Source of the DNA: Sciurus carolinensis
Taxonomy: Eukaryota; Chordata; Mammalia; Rodentia; Sciuridae
Direction of reading: 5' to 3'
NCBI RefSeq assembly: GCF_902686445.1
Contig: NC_062214.1
Location: 48,617,454-48,681,453 of the forward strand
DNA: 64,000 nt
The position numbers were made by a program, and so were the translations under genes. Below, piece after piece: positions 11,582 to 23,095 of the stretch (position 1 is its first letter; each line of letters starts with the position of its first letter). The notes beneath the pieces are model-generated. The model ran no database searches and had not been told where the DNA came from. It saw only the letters and a program-made list of their open reading frames with translations.

Positions 11582-12245
11582 AGGAAAACCAAGGCCAGTG
11601 GCTGTCAGAAGCTCAAGGCTCAACTGAGAAGATACACCCAACAATTCTCCTGGGCAGTCAGGAATAAGGAAGGGAGAATCGCAATCTGTAGTGATATTTT
11701 TTTTAAGGGTCCAAAGAAGAACCTAATAAAGAAGGGAAAAAGGGAAACTAACTTATAGAAACTGCATCAAAGTGGATTATGTCATCCTGCTTCCATGGGA
11801 ACTAATGAATGTCTTGTGGATGCTGTGGTAAGGTCAAATCATGTCTTCAAGCAACCAAAGAGAGACAGTGCTAAAGGAACCCCAAGTGGAATTGCAACAA
11901 TTTTCCCATCTTTCTGCACAAATCTCAGAGATCTCCCGCCCAGAGGGAAGGTGGAGTCTTTTATCCAGTTCCTCCTTATCTATTCAACTGAGCCAAAAGC
12001 AGCAGTCAATCCACTCACGACCTTCTGTGGACATAGGATCTCTGTGTGCTTGAAGGGGATAATTCAGTGAGGAGGAACCACACATCACTGCAGGAGTGAA
12101 GTCTCTCAGAAGTCAGAGATGGACTCTGACTACAGAAATAATTTCTGCTTCCTTGGGTACATATATGAATTGCACAGAAATCCTGAAGATGAGAGGATTT
12201 CCCACATAAGCTGTGTGATGGTTTGAAAGTTTGTTCCCTTCCCAG
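11582..12245. other. Unassigned DNA
   Basis: No repeat or gene recognised. Overlapping frames at about 11.8-12.1 kb have no family motifs. Confidence 0.5.
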
Positions 12246-12420
12246 ATTGCTGGGGTCCAGCCCTAGCAGCAGCTGGGGGTCCTAGGTGGATGGGAGGCTT
12301 CAGCACAGTGGAGAAACAGCACACAGAGGCACCAAGTGTTCTGAGGCTGAATTTGAATCTTTATTGTTCACAGAATCATTTTGTATGTTTTTTCTTTGGT
12401 ATTGATTACATCATTTCATG
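12246..12420 (-). mobile_element. Possible ERVK-like LTR 3' part, antisense
   Basis: The plus strand begins TGCTGGGGTCCAGCCC, so the element would end ...GGACCCCAGCA on the minus strand. AATCTTTATTGTTCACAG at about 12,355 is an antisense AATAAAG signal followed by an R/U5-like stretch. The 5' part (U3) is not clearly bounded on the right. The ERVK assignment is a pattern-based guess. No coding capacity seen. Confidence 0.4.
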
Positions 12421-12509
12421 GTTAATACAATGAAATACTAAGTAAAAAATCTTCAAGAGTATAATTAATTTAAGAAACATGTTCTTACTGTATGATAGCT
12501 TAAATTAAA

Positions 12510-12535
12510 TAAAAAAAAAAAAAAAAAAAAAAAAA
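12510..12535. repeat. A26 homopolymer
   Basis: An uninterrupted run of A after TTAAATTAAAT. It could be the tail of a retroposed insertion, but no matching body or duplication was identified. Confidence 0.9.
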
Positions 12536-13224
12536 CAGTTCCCAGCAAGGTAGAGGGCACCATGCTCCGTTTAGTTTTAATTTCCCTGAAAGAATACCTC
12601 ATTAAGTTTCTATAGAAGTTACCCTTTCCAAGAACTCTAATGTTAGTTTTTAACAGTGAAAAGTTTTTGTTATTACTAACAGAGAATAGAGGAATCAGCT
12701 TATAGTTAATATTTATTCTATTTTATGTACTCAATGGCGTACTAAGACTCTATTTTGATCTTTAAAGAACTAGACATAGGAAGAAGACAAATTGTTCTTA
12801 TGATCAACCTATTTATTTTTTATTAAGTGGGAAAAATATTCTTAAACTTAATCATAAACACTAAGAAACAATGAAGACCAAACACCACATCAAAGCTCAG
12901 AGGAATACATTCTCATATACCTATATATAACTTTTAGAGAATTTGTATATTAAAGAAATCACAGGCTCCTTACAAATTTGAACAAATCATAATTGCTTAT
13001 TTATAATTTCATCTAAGTATTAATATTAAACTTTATCATATGTTATTTTGTGTCCCAGCATCATGAAATCTCCCCAGTATTCTCTATAATCTGAATCTAA
13101 GGATATATTGATTATTAGTATTAAAAGCAACTGCACATGGAGACATGCCACACTTATGGCCCCCAAGAGGGAGGATGATCTTTCAACAGAACCATGTCAA
13201 GTGTTGAATTCTCTACTCCAACAG
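12536..13224. other. Unassigned AT-rich DNA
   Basis: No repeat or gene recognised. Part may be U3 of the antisense LTR to its left. Confidence 0.45.
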
Positions 13225-13560
13225 AAATGTGTCAAGTGTTGGAGTGGTAGGAAATAGATGCGGCACCAGATCATGATGAAGTGTCAAGAGGGCTCTTGTA
13301 TTATGAGTGGATTAATGCCATCACTAAAGGAGTAGACTCCTTATTGCCAAAGTGGATTCCTCACAATAGAACATTTTCAGCCCCCTTTGTCTTCTCTTGA
13401 CCTCTTGTTGCCCTTCCAACTTGATTTGTCCACCATGTAATGACACAGCAAGAAGGCCCTTGCCAGATGCCACTTACTTGATCTTGGACTTCCCAGTTCC
13501 CAGAACTGGGAGTCAAAAATATTTTGTTTGTTATAAACTATCCATCTGGTTGAGAAACTC
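13225..13560 (+). mobile_element. MaLR LTR, plus orientation
   Basis: Landmarks: GAGTGGATTAATGCCATCAC, CACCATGTAATGACACAGCA followed by AGAAGGCCC, CTTGATCTTGGACTTCCCAG, AGAACTGGGAGTCAAAAAT and TTTGTTATAAACTATCCATC. This is the standard MST/MLT layout in sense. Confidence 0.7.
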
Positions 13561-13584
13561 AAAATGGACTTAAACAAGCTGCAT

Positions 13585-13660
13585 CAGGACCACCTGGAGG
13601 GCTTATTGAAATGCAGTTTCTTGGGCCCCACCTGGAAGAGTAGCTCTAGAGACTGGAGCG
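13585..13660. mobile_element. MER5-like hAT fragment
   Basis: CATCAGGACCACCTGGAGGG, ATTGAAATGCAGTTTCTTGG and GCCCCACC match the common MER5/Charlie MITE pattern. Confidence 0.55.
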
Positions 13661-13807
13661 CAGCAGGCAGGCAAGGGGTGGGGGACATGCATTGCAAGTC
13701 AAGGGTAAAAATAGTTTGATGGCTCCGAATTAAAGGATGTCACTATGGAGATAAAACTGTAAACAGGTGGCAAAGATCAGCTCAGGAGATTTTTCTACCT
13801 GTGTTAT

Positions 13808-14252
13808 TTAAATGCAGTCCATGAACCAGAGATAGCAGCCTCGTTATGGTGGAGCTTATTTAAAATGATACATAATGGGGGTGAAGGGTGGGGGATGAGA
13901 GAAAAATGGAGGAGCTTTAGACTACTTAGAGGGAAATGAGAGGGAGGAGAGAGTGAAAGATGGTGGAATGAGACAGACATCATTACCCTATGTACATGTA
14001 TGATTACATGAATGGGGTGAATCTACAGCGTGCACAATCAGAGAAATGAAATGATGTACCCTATTTGTGTACAACGAATCAAAATGCAGTCTGTAAAAAT
14101 AAAAATAAGTAAATAAATAAAATGCAAGTTCTTGGGACCACTTCAGACCTACTGAATCCAAATCAGAGGCCCAAAAACATGACAATCGACAAATTCTCTA
14201 AGGATCTCTTCTGCACGTTGATGTTTGAGAATCATTACTCTACAATTTTATA
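13808..14252. mobile_element. MER5-like hAT element split by an L1
   Basis: The left part (13,808-13,867) and right part (14,125-14,252) join into one MER5-like sequence: ATGCAGTCCATGAACCAGAG then, after the insert, CAAGTTCTTGGGACCACTTC, AGACCTACTGAATCC and TGTTTGAGAATCATTACTCT. The L1 at 13,868-14,117 interrupts it. Confidence 0.65.
13868..14117 (+). mobile_element. Short L1 3'UTR insertion
   Basis: A 250-bp L1 3' end: ATACATAATGGGGGTGAAGG, G-rich tract, CATTACCCTATGTACATG, and a tail of AAATAAGTAAATAAA. The 7-bp duplication TAAAATG flanks it at 13,861-13,867 and 14,118-14,124. It inserted into a MER5-like element. Confidence 0.75.
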
Positions 14253-14366
14253 TTCAAGGAAGAGTATTATTTCTTTCTGAATGAAACATTTTATGTGAAG
14301 ATAGGATGTATTATTGAGACTGACTCTGTAATTTAACCAATCTCTTAATCATGTTTGCTCATTTAA

Positions 14367-14790
14367 AAAGTTTTTTATTTGTTCTAATTAGTTGACACTA
14401 GAATACATTTATACATTTTGATGCATCATATATAAATGGAGGGCAATCTCTCATTTTTCTAATTATACCTATTGTAGGATCACATCGATCATGCAGTTAC
14501 ATATGTACATGAGATGATAATGTCTGTTTCACTGTACTATCATTCCTACCCCCATACCCCCTCTCTTCCCTTCACTTCCTTCTACCTAATATAAATAGGT
14601 AATATAAATATAAATATCTGTTCTTCCCTATCTGCCCCCTCACCTTATTGTAAATTAGCATCTGCAAGTCAGAGAAAACATTCAGCCTTTGGTTTTTTTG
14701 GGTTTGGCTTATTTCTCTTAGCATGATATTCTCTAACTCCATCCATTTACCAACAAATGCCATAATTTCATTCTTCTTTAAAGCTGAGTA

Positions 14791-14832
<42 letters not shown>

Positions 14833-14865
14833 ATATTCTTTATCCATTCATCTGTTTAAGGTCAT
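14367..14865 (-). mobile_element. L1 3' end, antisense
   Basis: Antisense L1 3'UTR (TTGTTCTAATTAGTTGACAC start) leads into the segment equivalent to the ORF2 C-terminus: CTTATTTCTCTTAGCATGAT, ATGCCATAATTTCATTC and CTTTATCCATTCATC. A (TA)n expansion at about 14,799-14,828 occupies the position where intact L1 has a short TATATATA. Confidence 0.8.
14799..14828. repeat. (TA)n microsatellite inside L1
   Basis: About 15 TA units in an L1 3' end, at the site of the short TATATATA in intact L1 ORF2. Confidence 0.95.
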
Positions 14866-16899
14866 TTTAAACCTTGATTGACACATGTGTACTGGCAGGT
14901 CAAACTCTGAGGAACCTGTTTCCTAATCAGGATCATGTGGGGAGTTTTTCTTAAATAGTACACACTTGAGGACACTTTGAAATACCATAGTTTGAAAAAC
15001 AGATGGCAGCACCAAGGAGCAAGGAACCTGGGATGTCCTTTCTTGTTACTCAAGGGTTGATCCTGGAGATATTAATATCCCAACCAGGCAGGCTGTGAAC
15101 CTCAGGCCCAGTAAGCTTTCTTGGCTAGAGAAAGACCTCAGGCAGAAAGATAAGGTACTGTCTTTGAGTTACAAAGCTATCATTGTGGAGGGGAATGGTC
15201 GAACAAAGAAGGAGACATGGGGATGTAGTTAGGGTGCTCACAGTGTCTTCCTCCTACACCAAGTTGTGTGGGCCTGCTCACACTTTGAGGGTATGTTATA
15301 TGTGTGGATGGAGGAGGAGGATGACCAAACCAGGTTTTCCCCTAGGTGTGGGATTTGAAGTGTGGAAAGTGGGGTAGAGAAACTTTATATGATGGACCCT
15401 GATGGTAAAATAGGTGGAATAGAGTCTCATTAACCAGGAGAAGGGGAAAGACATAGTGCTGTGCTTCCTGTCCATGCTGTGCCATGAGGACAAGTCTATA
15501 AGTCCCACAAGATTCAACAACACGACTTGTCCCCACTGAGGCAGGTCTATCCTTTCAGCCTACATAGTCCCAAGATCTCCAGTAAAGGCTAACTGCTCCA
15601 CCATTAGCAGCAATCAGACATCCATTCAATTAGTGTGTGTGAAGTTAATGTTGTGGAAATACCAAAGGGTGCAAAAGAGCTATTCAGTTCATGTATCAGA
15701 ATACTGATAAATTCTATGTGCAATGCCATTATGAAGTACAAGTAAAAATTAACAGGATTTCGCCTACTGCTTTCCCCTGGCCTCCACTACCTAGTCTCCC
15801 TGCCTCTTTCCTATTCCCTTTCCACCCCATATATCCCACCAAATGTGTGAAAAACAAGGATGCTTTTACTGAACAGTGAAGAATCACAGTTAATCTAGAG
15901 TCTAGACTAAGAAAAGTCTGAGTAATCTGAAACTCTGGCCCAAAAGAGACACAATTTTGGAATGTGATCAATTTGGAGATGAGAACAAGCAATTTATATG
16001 AGCCAAGATAATCTTCAAATCAAAGACAAAGCAGAATCTTTCATAATTGCCCTTCCAGGAAGCCAACTCCAAGGCTCACATCGGTCAGAAGATCTTGGCA
16101 TCCAGGGTCACTGTGTGGTTTCCTGTCCTGGCCCAGCAGACACATCACTCACATCCAAGTGACAAGGACAAGGGATAAGGCTAGGCTGATTCCTCAGGTG
16201 ATGAAAGAGGTGACCCAGCCAATGACTTTCTTGCCAGAAAACCGATTAAGGTAGCAGCCCCTGAAATGGTCTTGTCTGTGGAATGTTACCTTCCAGATCT
16301 CTCAGCACCCAACACACAGGGTGCAACTATGACTCCAATTTCACTGCTCTCTCTGGTGCTTACCAAGGGTTCTCATAGGTTTTCTTCAGTTAGAACAAAA
16401 TGCTCCAAAGGGATTGTTCGTCCATAGTGAAAGTCTATTTAGGATAGATGATTCATTTGGGTGAGAATGGAATGCTCTTGAAAACATTTCCTCCATTGGA
16501 AGTGTTTATTCCCTTTCTGCAAGATGGCAGATAAAACAAAGCTAATCAATGTTTTTGTGAAAGTAAAAATTAAAGCAACACAGAGACACATAACCACTGC
16601 ATAGAAGCAAAGCTATTCCAGGTCCATGGAAGGAAGAAATGCAGTGGCCATTCCCCAGTACATAATGCTGCTGGATTTCTCTACCTGCTTAGTAGGCTCA
16701 GTAGCTTTGGTGTTGAAGTGGCCAGTGCTGCTGCCTTGCCCATGAGTTTCCTTATGTGGAATGGTTATTATTATCACGGTTGTTATTTTTTATCATTTAT
16801 GGTAATCTTGACATTTTTCTTTGATTTTCACCCAGTAATTGTTTGAGAGCACCTTAAAGTCCAAATGGTAAGAACCGTTTGCTTTGTCACTATGCTATT
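14866..16899. other. Unassigned DNA, about 2 kb
   Basis: No repeat landmark, RNA gene or protein family recognised. Short opposing frames at 15.2-15.5 kb and 15.7-16.0 kb carry no motif. Confidence 0.5.
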
Positions 16900-18770
16900 A
16901 AAGTCGACGTTTCTTATATTGGATCATATAATGGCTGTACCTCTGATTCTTAGACTTTACTGAAGTTCTTTTTCTTTTTCAGTCCATTATATCATCACTT
17001 TTCAGGACTATTCCATGGGCACTTAAAACTATTCCATTTTTTCAGAGCACACATTTTAAAATATTAAGTAGATGAATCTTACCAATTATTATGCTTAAGC
17101 CTCCTGTGTTTGTCTTACATTGCAGATGTAATTTGAAGACTCCCAATACAGGTATCTATTTCTCATTAAACCTCTTGTAGTTCTCATATTATTAATGTGG
17201 TTGCTATGTTAATACATAACTGTCAAACTGTGTACTTCATCCCTTTGCTTTTGAAGTGCCCTCCTTTGGCTCAATTAACAGTTTTTGACATGGACTCAAT
17301 TTAATTTGATGTTAAGATTAATTACTTGCTTTCTTTGTATACTTAGGTTAGCATGCGGCTTTGCATGCACTTCTATATTCAGATTTTAATCACTAATTTT
17401 ATCCATGTCTCATCACAGAATAAAGCTGGCTTTCTATTTTAGCAGATTACTTTAGCCCGTTTGCACTTGTTGAAATGACAGTTATATTTACTTTTAGTTC
17501 TGTCATTTATATTATGTTTTCTATTTTTGTGACTTAAAATAATTTCCATATGGTCTTTTTTCATTTTCCATTTTTTCTAATTTTAAAAAAGATTTGTATT
17601 TCATATCAGTGGAATGCCTTTATAAATGTGACTTTATATACTACCTTTATTGAATAATATCTCTTAATTTACCAACTATTAGCAATGATATAATAAACAT
17701 CTTCCTTCTGATCTTAATTGATTTCTGTCTCTTTCAATCAATAAAACACACAGGTATTTATTTGCCATTTTAAAAGCACTTCAATTTCTCCTATGCGTGG
17801 TTGAATATGAGAACATGAGCGTCTCCATCACGTCTCCCTCTTTTCACTTCCCACTATGTCTTATTAATGAGAACACCATGCCATTGTCAGACCCTATGAT
17901 ATCTCCATTCTAATCTGTCCTACTGTTTTTGATTGTGGTTGTAATTTTGTTTCCATGGCTAAATAAGTTCAGTTTTCATTAACAAATATTCCCTTGATTA
18001 CCTAGTTATTTCCCTGACTGGCTGAAGTTTTTCACTTGATGGGACCCTCAAAGTTAGCTCACAGAAATAAACAAACAAAAAGCATTCCCAGAGTTGTCTT
18101 TGGGCTGAACAGGGACATGGCGGGTACATTCCAATCATTCCTTTTGTCTGAGGATCTTTGTAGGGAACATTCGCCATTTTCTAGTGTGGTGTGGCAGTAA
18201 GGGAATCAGAGGCCAGCCTGAATCTAGACTCTCCTCCATAGCTGACTATTGTCAACAGGCTGTTCCCAAAGTTACACTCTTCATTTTAGAGAAGCTTGGT
18301 TTTTAACTCTTCTGAATCAGTTCTCATTGGTCCGTTGTAATATGAAAACTGATCTCTTTTATTTATTTGTTTGCTTCAGGAAGGTTTTTCAACAATTATG
18401 CCTTTAAATGTTCCTGCTGTTTCACTACTTTGGATTTCTTTTTCTTAGACTCCAAGTACTTGTGTTGGCACTGCTTTCCTATCTTCCACATCTTTTGCCA
18501 TGACTTCTTTTAACTGTTTATTTCTTTATCACTTCACATTGCTAATTGTCTCCTTCTTCTCTTCTAGACAGTTCACTGTTTTCTGCAATATCTACTTTCC
18601 CCTGTGCTGCCTCCAATTTCATGACAAATTCATGTTTTATTTCCCACTGTGTTACTGTGCTTTACCGACACCCATTTCATTCATTCAGATTTCTCCTCTC
18701 TTGTTTTCTCCTGTTTCCTCAATTTTCCTATTTCTTCTTTTTGCTCTTGTTCTGAATAGATGAAATCTTC
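16900..18770 (-). mobile_element. Degenerate ancient L1 (L1M/HAL1-like), antisense
   Basis: The part at about 17,440-17,560 resembles the antisense beginning of L1 ORF2 (TTTAGCCCGTTTGCACTTGT, then ATTATGTTTTCTATTTTTGT). The part at about 18,380-18,770 resembles antisense ORF1 of old L1/HAL1 (CTTTAAATGTTCCTGCTGTT, GACTCCAAGTACTTGTG, TTCCACATCTTTTGCCATGA). The order fits one minus-strand element. The middle, about 17,750-18,370, is not clearly L1. Confidence 0.45.
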
Positions 18771-20045
18771 TTTATAGTTTTTGGGGTTTTTTGCTTGCTT
18801 TTTATATATGATAGCCAAAATTACTGGTTACAAATGTTTTTCCATAGAACCCTTTTCTGTATATTTTCTTCATTTGCAATTTGCTTTTTCCTACTTTTTT
18901 TCTCATTACTTGCTCTTCCCATCTTTTTACAGATACTGTTCTGGTTTTGTTGTGATGATTCATTTTTGAAATCAGGTACATTTTTTTCCAGACTGTTTAA
19001 TGGCAAATTATTTAAACATGGAAAATTGTAGAACCACCTTTCAAGTCAGTAATCTCTCTTACAAACAAAGATTCTCCTCACAAGAGATCATGTGTAGGAA
19101 GTCAGATCACAAAAGAGAGTCTCCATTCTCTGCTCCTGCTGCCCAGGAAGACTACTTCTTTGAATATGAATTTCCTTATTTTGCCTCGCCCACACTGCCT
19201 GAGTGAACCAAGTAGAGTTCAGAGAACTTCCCGTAATTAGCAACACACGCAGTTTTGACTGGAACAACAAAGGGATGTGAATTTCAATCTTAAAGCAATT
19301 ATCTCAGTTTTAAGAAATTTAATTTTGAAATCCACAGGTAACCATCCTCCCTCTGCATTCCCCCAAATGTATCCCTGCATTGTATCCACTATTCTCAGTA
19401 GCCCTTCCAACCATCTGGAATTGGGGAAAGGTTAAGTTTATCCTTGTTTTGCAGGAAGTGGATTTTGTGTTTCTGTTTGTCATTTTGCCTTCTCTTTTTT
19501 GAAAAAATTTTATGAATAAGACAAGGAAATGCAAGGTTTATGCCTGTGTCTTAAAATCAAGAGGACAAATTTCACATGCTTTTTTTGTTTGTTTCTTGTT
19601 TGTTTGGCTTTGCAAACATCTCCTGCTATTTTTTCTTCATATGATAATTTTATTAAGCCCAAATCATTTAGATTTGTCAATTTCATCAGGTTTCTATCTT
19701 ATAGTTTGTGCTTCTAGCATCTTATTTAAAATGTCCTTCCCATATTCCATAATCACAATACCATAGCAGTATCCTACCGTGATTCTTTTGTGGTATCATC
19801 TTCTACTTCTCTCAGTACTCTGTTTATTAGTCTTGTAGCTATTTTCTGAATATGGGTTAGAAAGACAGAAATTAAATACATTTGACATAACAGTCCATTA
19901 TGATGCCCTATTTCCCAACCTTCCAAATTTTTCAGATCCTGACTGCCTCTCACTTCCTGAGTGCAATGCTGTCATATTCATGGAGAAATGGACCTGACTT
20001 CCTAGCTTTGCTAATCACAAATGGCCTTAAAATAATGATTGTATT
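18771..20045. other. Unassigned T-rich DNA, possible old L1 pieces
   Basis: The stretch 19,560-19,770 (for example TGTGCTTCTAGCATCTTATT followed by TAAAATGTCCTTCCCAT) resembles antisense L1 coding sequence but is too decayed to place. No gene recognised. Confidence 0.35.
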
Positions 20046-20193
20046 GGGCTGGGGCTGTAGCTCTGTGGCAGAGCCCTTGTGTAGCATGTGTGAGGCACAG
20101 AGTTCGATCCTCAGCACCACACAAAAATAAATAGATAAAATAAAGGCATTGTGTCCATCTACAACTAAAAATATTAAAAAAAATAAATAATAG
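20046..20193 (+). mobile_element. ID-type SINE, squirrel-type tail
   Basis: GGGCTGGGGCTGTAGCTCTG (box A) and GTTCGATCC (box B) are followed by CAGCACCACACAAAAATAAA and the lineage-typical tail AAAGGCATTGTGTCCATCTA plus CAACTAAAAATA. This tail is what I associate with squirrel genomes. Confidence 0.85.
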
Positions 20194-20205
20194 CTGTATT
20201 CATGC

Positions 20206-20605
20206 CTCAGTTTGGGTTTTCCAGAGAAACAAGAGGAAAAGGGAGAAGGAGACAGAGATTATAAGGAACCAGTTCACGCAATTTGGAACCTGAGAAGTCC
20301 AAGGATCTACAGTCTGCAACGTGGAGACTCAAAATATGATGATCGGTTGTTCCAGTACAAGTGTGAATCCAAATGCAGAACACCAATAGCCCAACTTGAA
20401 GACAGGCCGAGAATGTACTCTATTACTTCTTTCTGTCCTATTCAAACATCCAACTGATTGACAGATGCCCACCCATTCTGGGAAAAGCAATCTGTCTTAC
20501 TCATTATACTGATTCAAATGCTGATCTCATCCAGAAGTATCCTTACAGACAGTACCAAATGATTCAGTCAGGTTTTCATATGAAATCAACCATCAGAGTT
20601 CCTGA
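20206..20605 (-). mobile_element. ERVL/MaLR-class LTR, antisense
   Basis: This is the antisense counterpart of the LTR at 7,940-8,475: TTGGGTTTTCCAGAGAAACA, ACCAGTTCACGCAATTTGGA, CCAACTGATTGACAGATGCC, CACCCATTCTGGGAAAAGC and ATGAAATCAACCATCA at the end. No coding capacity. Confidence 0.65.
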
Positions 20606-20659
20606 TTGTCTCTCTGGGAGAGAGCAACATGTAATGCTCCAACTATGTATACTGCTGTC

Positions 20660-21190
20660 ATCATTTTTAGTTTGTTTTAATTTTTTCACATTTTAATTGG
20701 TGCATTTTAACTGTGCATAATGGTGGGACTTCTTGTTACATATTTGTGCACGCACACAGTATAACAATATCATTTAGTCAATATCACTCCCCAGCACTTT
20801 CCTTCTCCTTCGCTTCTTCCCTCTGTCTAGTCCCTTTTCTCTATACTGCAGATCTCTCTTTGATTTTCATGAGATCCACCCCATCTTTCTCTTTTTATTC
20901 TCTTTTGCTTCCACATAGGAGAGAATACATACAACCCTTGACCTTCTGAGTTTGGTTTATTTCACTGAGTATAATGGTCTCAAGTTGCATTCATTTTCCT
21001 GCAAATGACATAATTTCATTTTTCTTTATGGCCAAATAAAACTCCATTGTGTATATATACCACATTTTCTTTATCCATTCATCCATTGATGAACACCTAG
21101 GCTGGTTCCATAGTTTGGTTATTGTGAATTGTGCTCTTGTAAATGTTGGTATGCATGTATAACTATAATATGATGACTTTAATCCTCAAC
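20660..21190 (-). mobile_element. L1 3' end, antisense
   Basis: The 3'UTR (ATTTTAATTGGTGCATTTTA) leads into the segment antisense to the ORF2 C-terminus: GTTTATTTCACTGAGTATAA, ATGACATAATTTCATTTTTC, ACATTTTCTTTATCCATTCA and TAGGCTGGTTCCATAGTTTG. Confidence 0.8.
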
Positions 21191-21925
21191 TTGGCCTGCT
21201 GAGGATTTCTCATTATTGTGACCAATTGATTGTTGCTTCATGAGAAGTCAAACGTCTTCCCTGATCTGCACAGTTACTGAAAACAGATAATTTTTAAACC
21301 CAAACTTTCTGAGTTCTTCTCTGCTACTGATCACCCTGTGACCTGTCACATATCTTCAGCATATACTCTGCACCTTCACACTGACACCTCCATAGTTCCC
21401 AGTGCCTGCACAAGGATACAACAGCTGATTGATCCTGATGTTCCTTCTCATGAAAGTGAGACTTCACACACCACTTATTTTCTTCAGGTTTAAAAGTCAA
21501 GGTGGTTGGTTATACTTGACACATGAACTGATTTCAAGGAATAATCTGTCAATACAAAACTGTTAGTTGATTTTAGAGAATCTGTCCACAAGGTTCAAAA
21601 AGATGTTGGCACCCGCAGTACAAAATGATTCATTAAATGACTGCTAGGTAAATGGTTGTAACCATCTTGTTGCATAAATACCTTAGAAATCCATATAAAA
21701 TATTAGCAAGAAAATGAGCTATTTTGAAAAGAATTCAAGGTTTGCTTGATTTGCATTAACATTTTTATTAGGCCTTCATGTAAGTGGATTTGAGCCCTAC
21801 TGCTGCTTGCTCCCTGAGATTCTGCCCATGTTGGCCCCTTTTCCTCCGGTGTTTCTTGCTTGGTTTCTTTTCTCCTTTCTCCAAGGACATGAGTGTGGGG
21901 GTAAAACTTGAATTAAAATACAGTA
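21191..21925. other. Unassigned DNA
   Basis: No repeat or gene recognised. Confidence 0.5.
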
Positions 21926-22058
21926 GCTTGGGCGGGGGCTATGACCTGTGGTAGAGCACTTGCCTAGCATGTGTGAGGCACTAGGTTTGATTCTCAGCAC
22001 CACATATAAATAAATGAATAAAATAAAGGTCTGTCAACATCAAAAATAAAAAAAAAAT
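21926..22058 (+). mobile_element. ID-type SINE
   Basis: The ID core (GGGGGCTATGACCTGTGGTA, TAGAGCACTTGCCTAGCATG, GGTTTGATTCTCAGCACCAC) is followed by ATAAATAAATGAATAAAATA, AAGGTCTGTCAACATC and an A-rich tail. An 8-bp duplication (ATACAGTA) flanks it at 21,918-21,925 and 22,059-22,066. Confidence 0.85.
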
Positions 22059-22310
22059 ATACAGTATCTTCCCAAAGAAGTTCAGTGACCTTATTATGTA
22101 GCATGGTCCTGTTCTTCCCAGGATGAACTTTCTCACCAGGCCAGGACCTGGTCTTGCCCCCAACAGGAAGGCTGTTAAAGTGATTACTAAAAGGAAAAAT
22201 CAAATCAAATTAAAATATATTTTACCCAAAGTTTAATTTTCCACATTGCCTTTTTGTCTTTCAAGAAAGCTTTTTGGAAAACATGATGTCTTTATTCTGT
22301 TACAGAAAAT

Positions 22311-22505
22311 AAAAGGGAGGAGGAAGGGGAGAGATAGTAGGGAAAGAGAAAGAGAAGGGAGAAAAAGGCATAGGAGGGGTAGAGGCAGAGGAAGACTGGG
22401 GGAGGCAGAGGAGAGGGCAGGGGCCCACTGGGGAGGAAGAGGAAAAAGAGGGAGGGAGGAGGGAGAGGAGGGAGGGAGGGAGAGGAAAAAGAGAGAGGGA
22501 GGGAG
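22311..22505. repeat. Purine-rich (GGA)n-type tract
   Basis: About 195 bases of mostly G and A. The segment 22,430-22,505 is 76 consecutive purines. Long open frames here on both strands are low-complexity artefacts. Confidence 0.9.
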
Positions 22506-23095
22506 CTTGTCAGGCAGAACAGGCAGCACCTGCAGCTCTGTCTTTTCCATTATCAGTCTCATCACAAATGTAAAGGCCACTGACAACTTTGAAGGGGAAA
22601 AACAAGGAGAAAAAATGAGAGTAAAAAATCACAGATCCATGTAAGTCATGTCCTAAAAGTAAAATAAAAAAAAAAAAATAGATCCCATTGAATTGTGGAA
22701 ACCTGTTACTTCTTCTGTCTCTGAAAGTGCTGCTTCCAGCAGACAGAGTGTGTTTCATGATTACTTTGCTACTATCCCTGCTTTTCAAGGAATAATCTAT
22801 TTCCTTAGGACAGAAAATCCACTCTTATTACACTCTTTTGTGGGTGCTTCTTGGGATGTATGTTGTTAAAAGGAAGAGTATGACCCTCAATGTACCTGGT
22901 TACTAGAATATGTGGTAATCACCAGCCATTCTTATTCTTTCTTCTCTGTGCAGACAAGGGTATTATGAAAGGATTAGGTAGGGGCTTCGGAAATTAAATG
23001 ATAAATGCATAGTTTGCATTTCCAAAAATTTATTATGGAATTTATTTGTGATAGCTTTGATTAATTCAAAGAATAACAATATTTGGGGAGATATT
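22506..23095. other. Unassigned DNA
   Basis: A short A12 run near 22,667; nothing else recognised. Confidence 0.5.

Noticed and set aside
20046..20120. tRNA-like box A and box B
   Set aside because: They belong to ID SINEs with A-rich tails; no cloverleaf tRNA gene was found anywhere.
22233..22644. 117- and 132-codon frames on opposite strands
   Set aside because: They are Arg/Glu/Gly-rich and Pro/Leu/Ser-rich translations of a purine tract.
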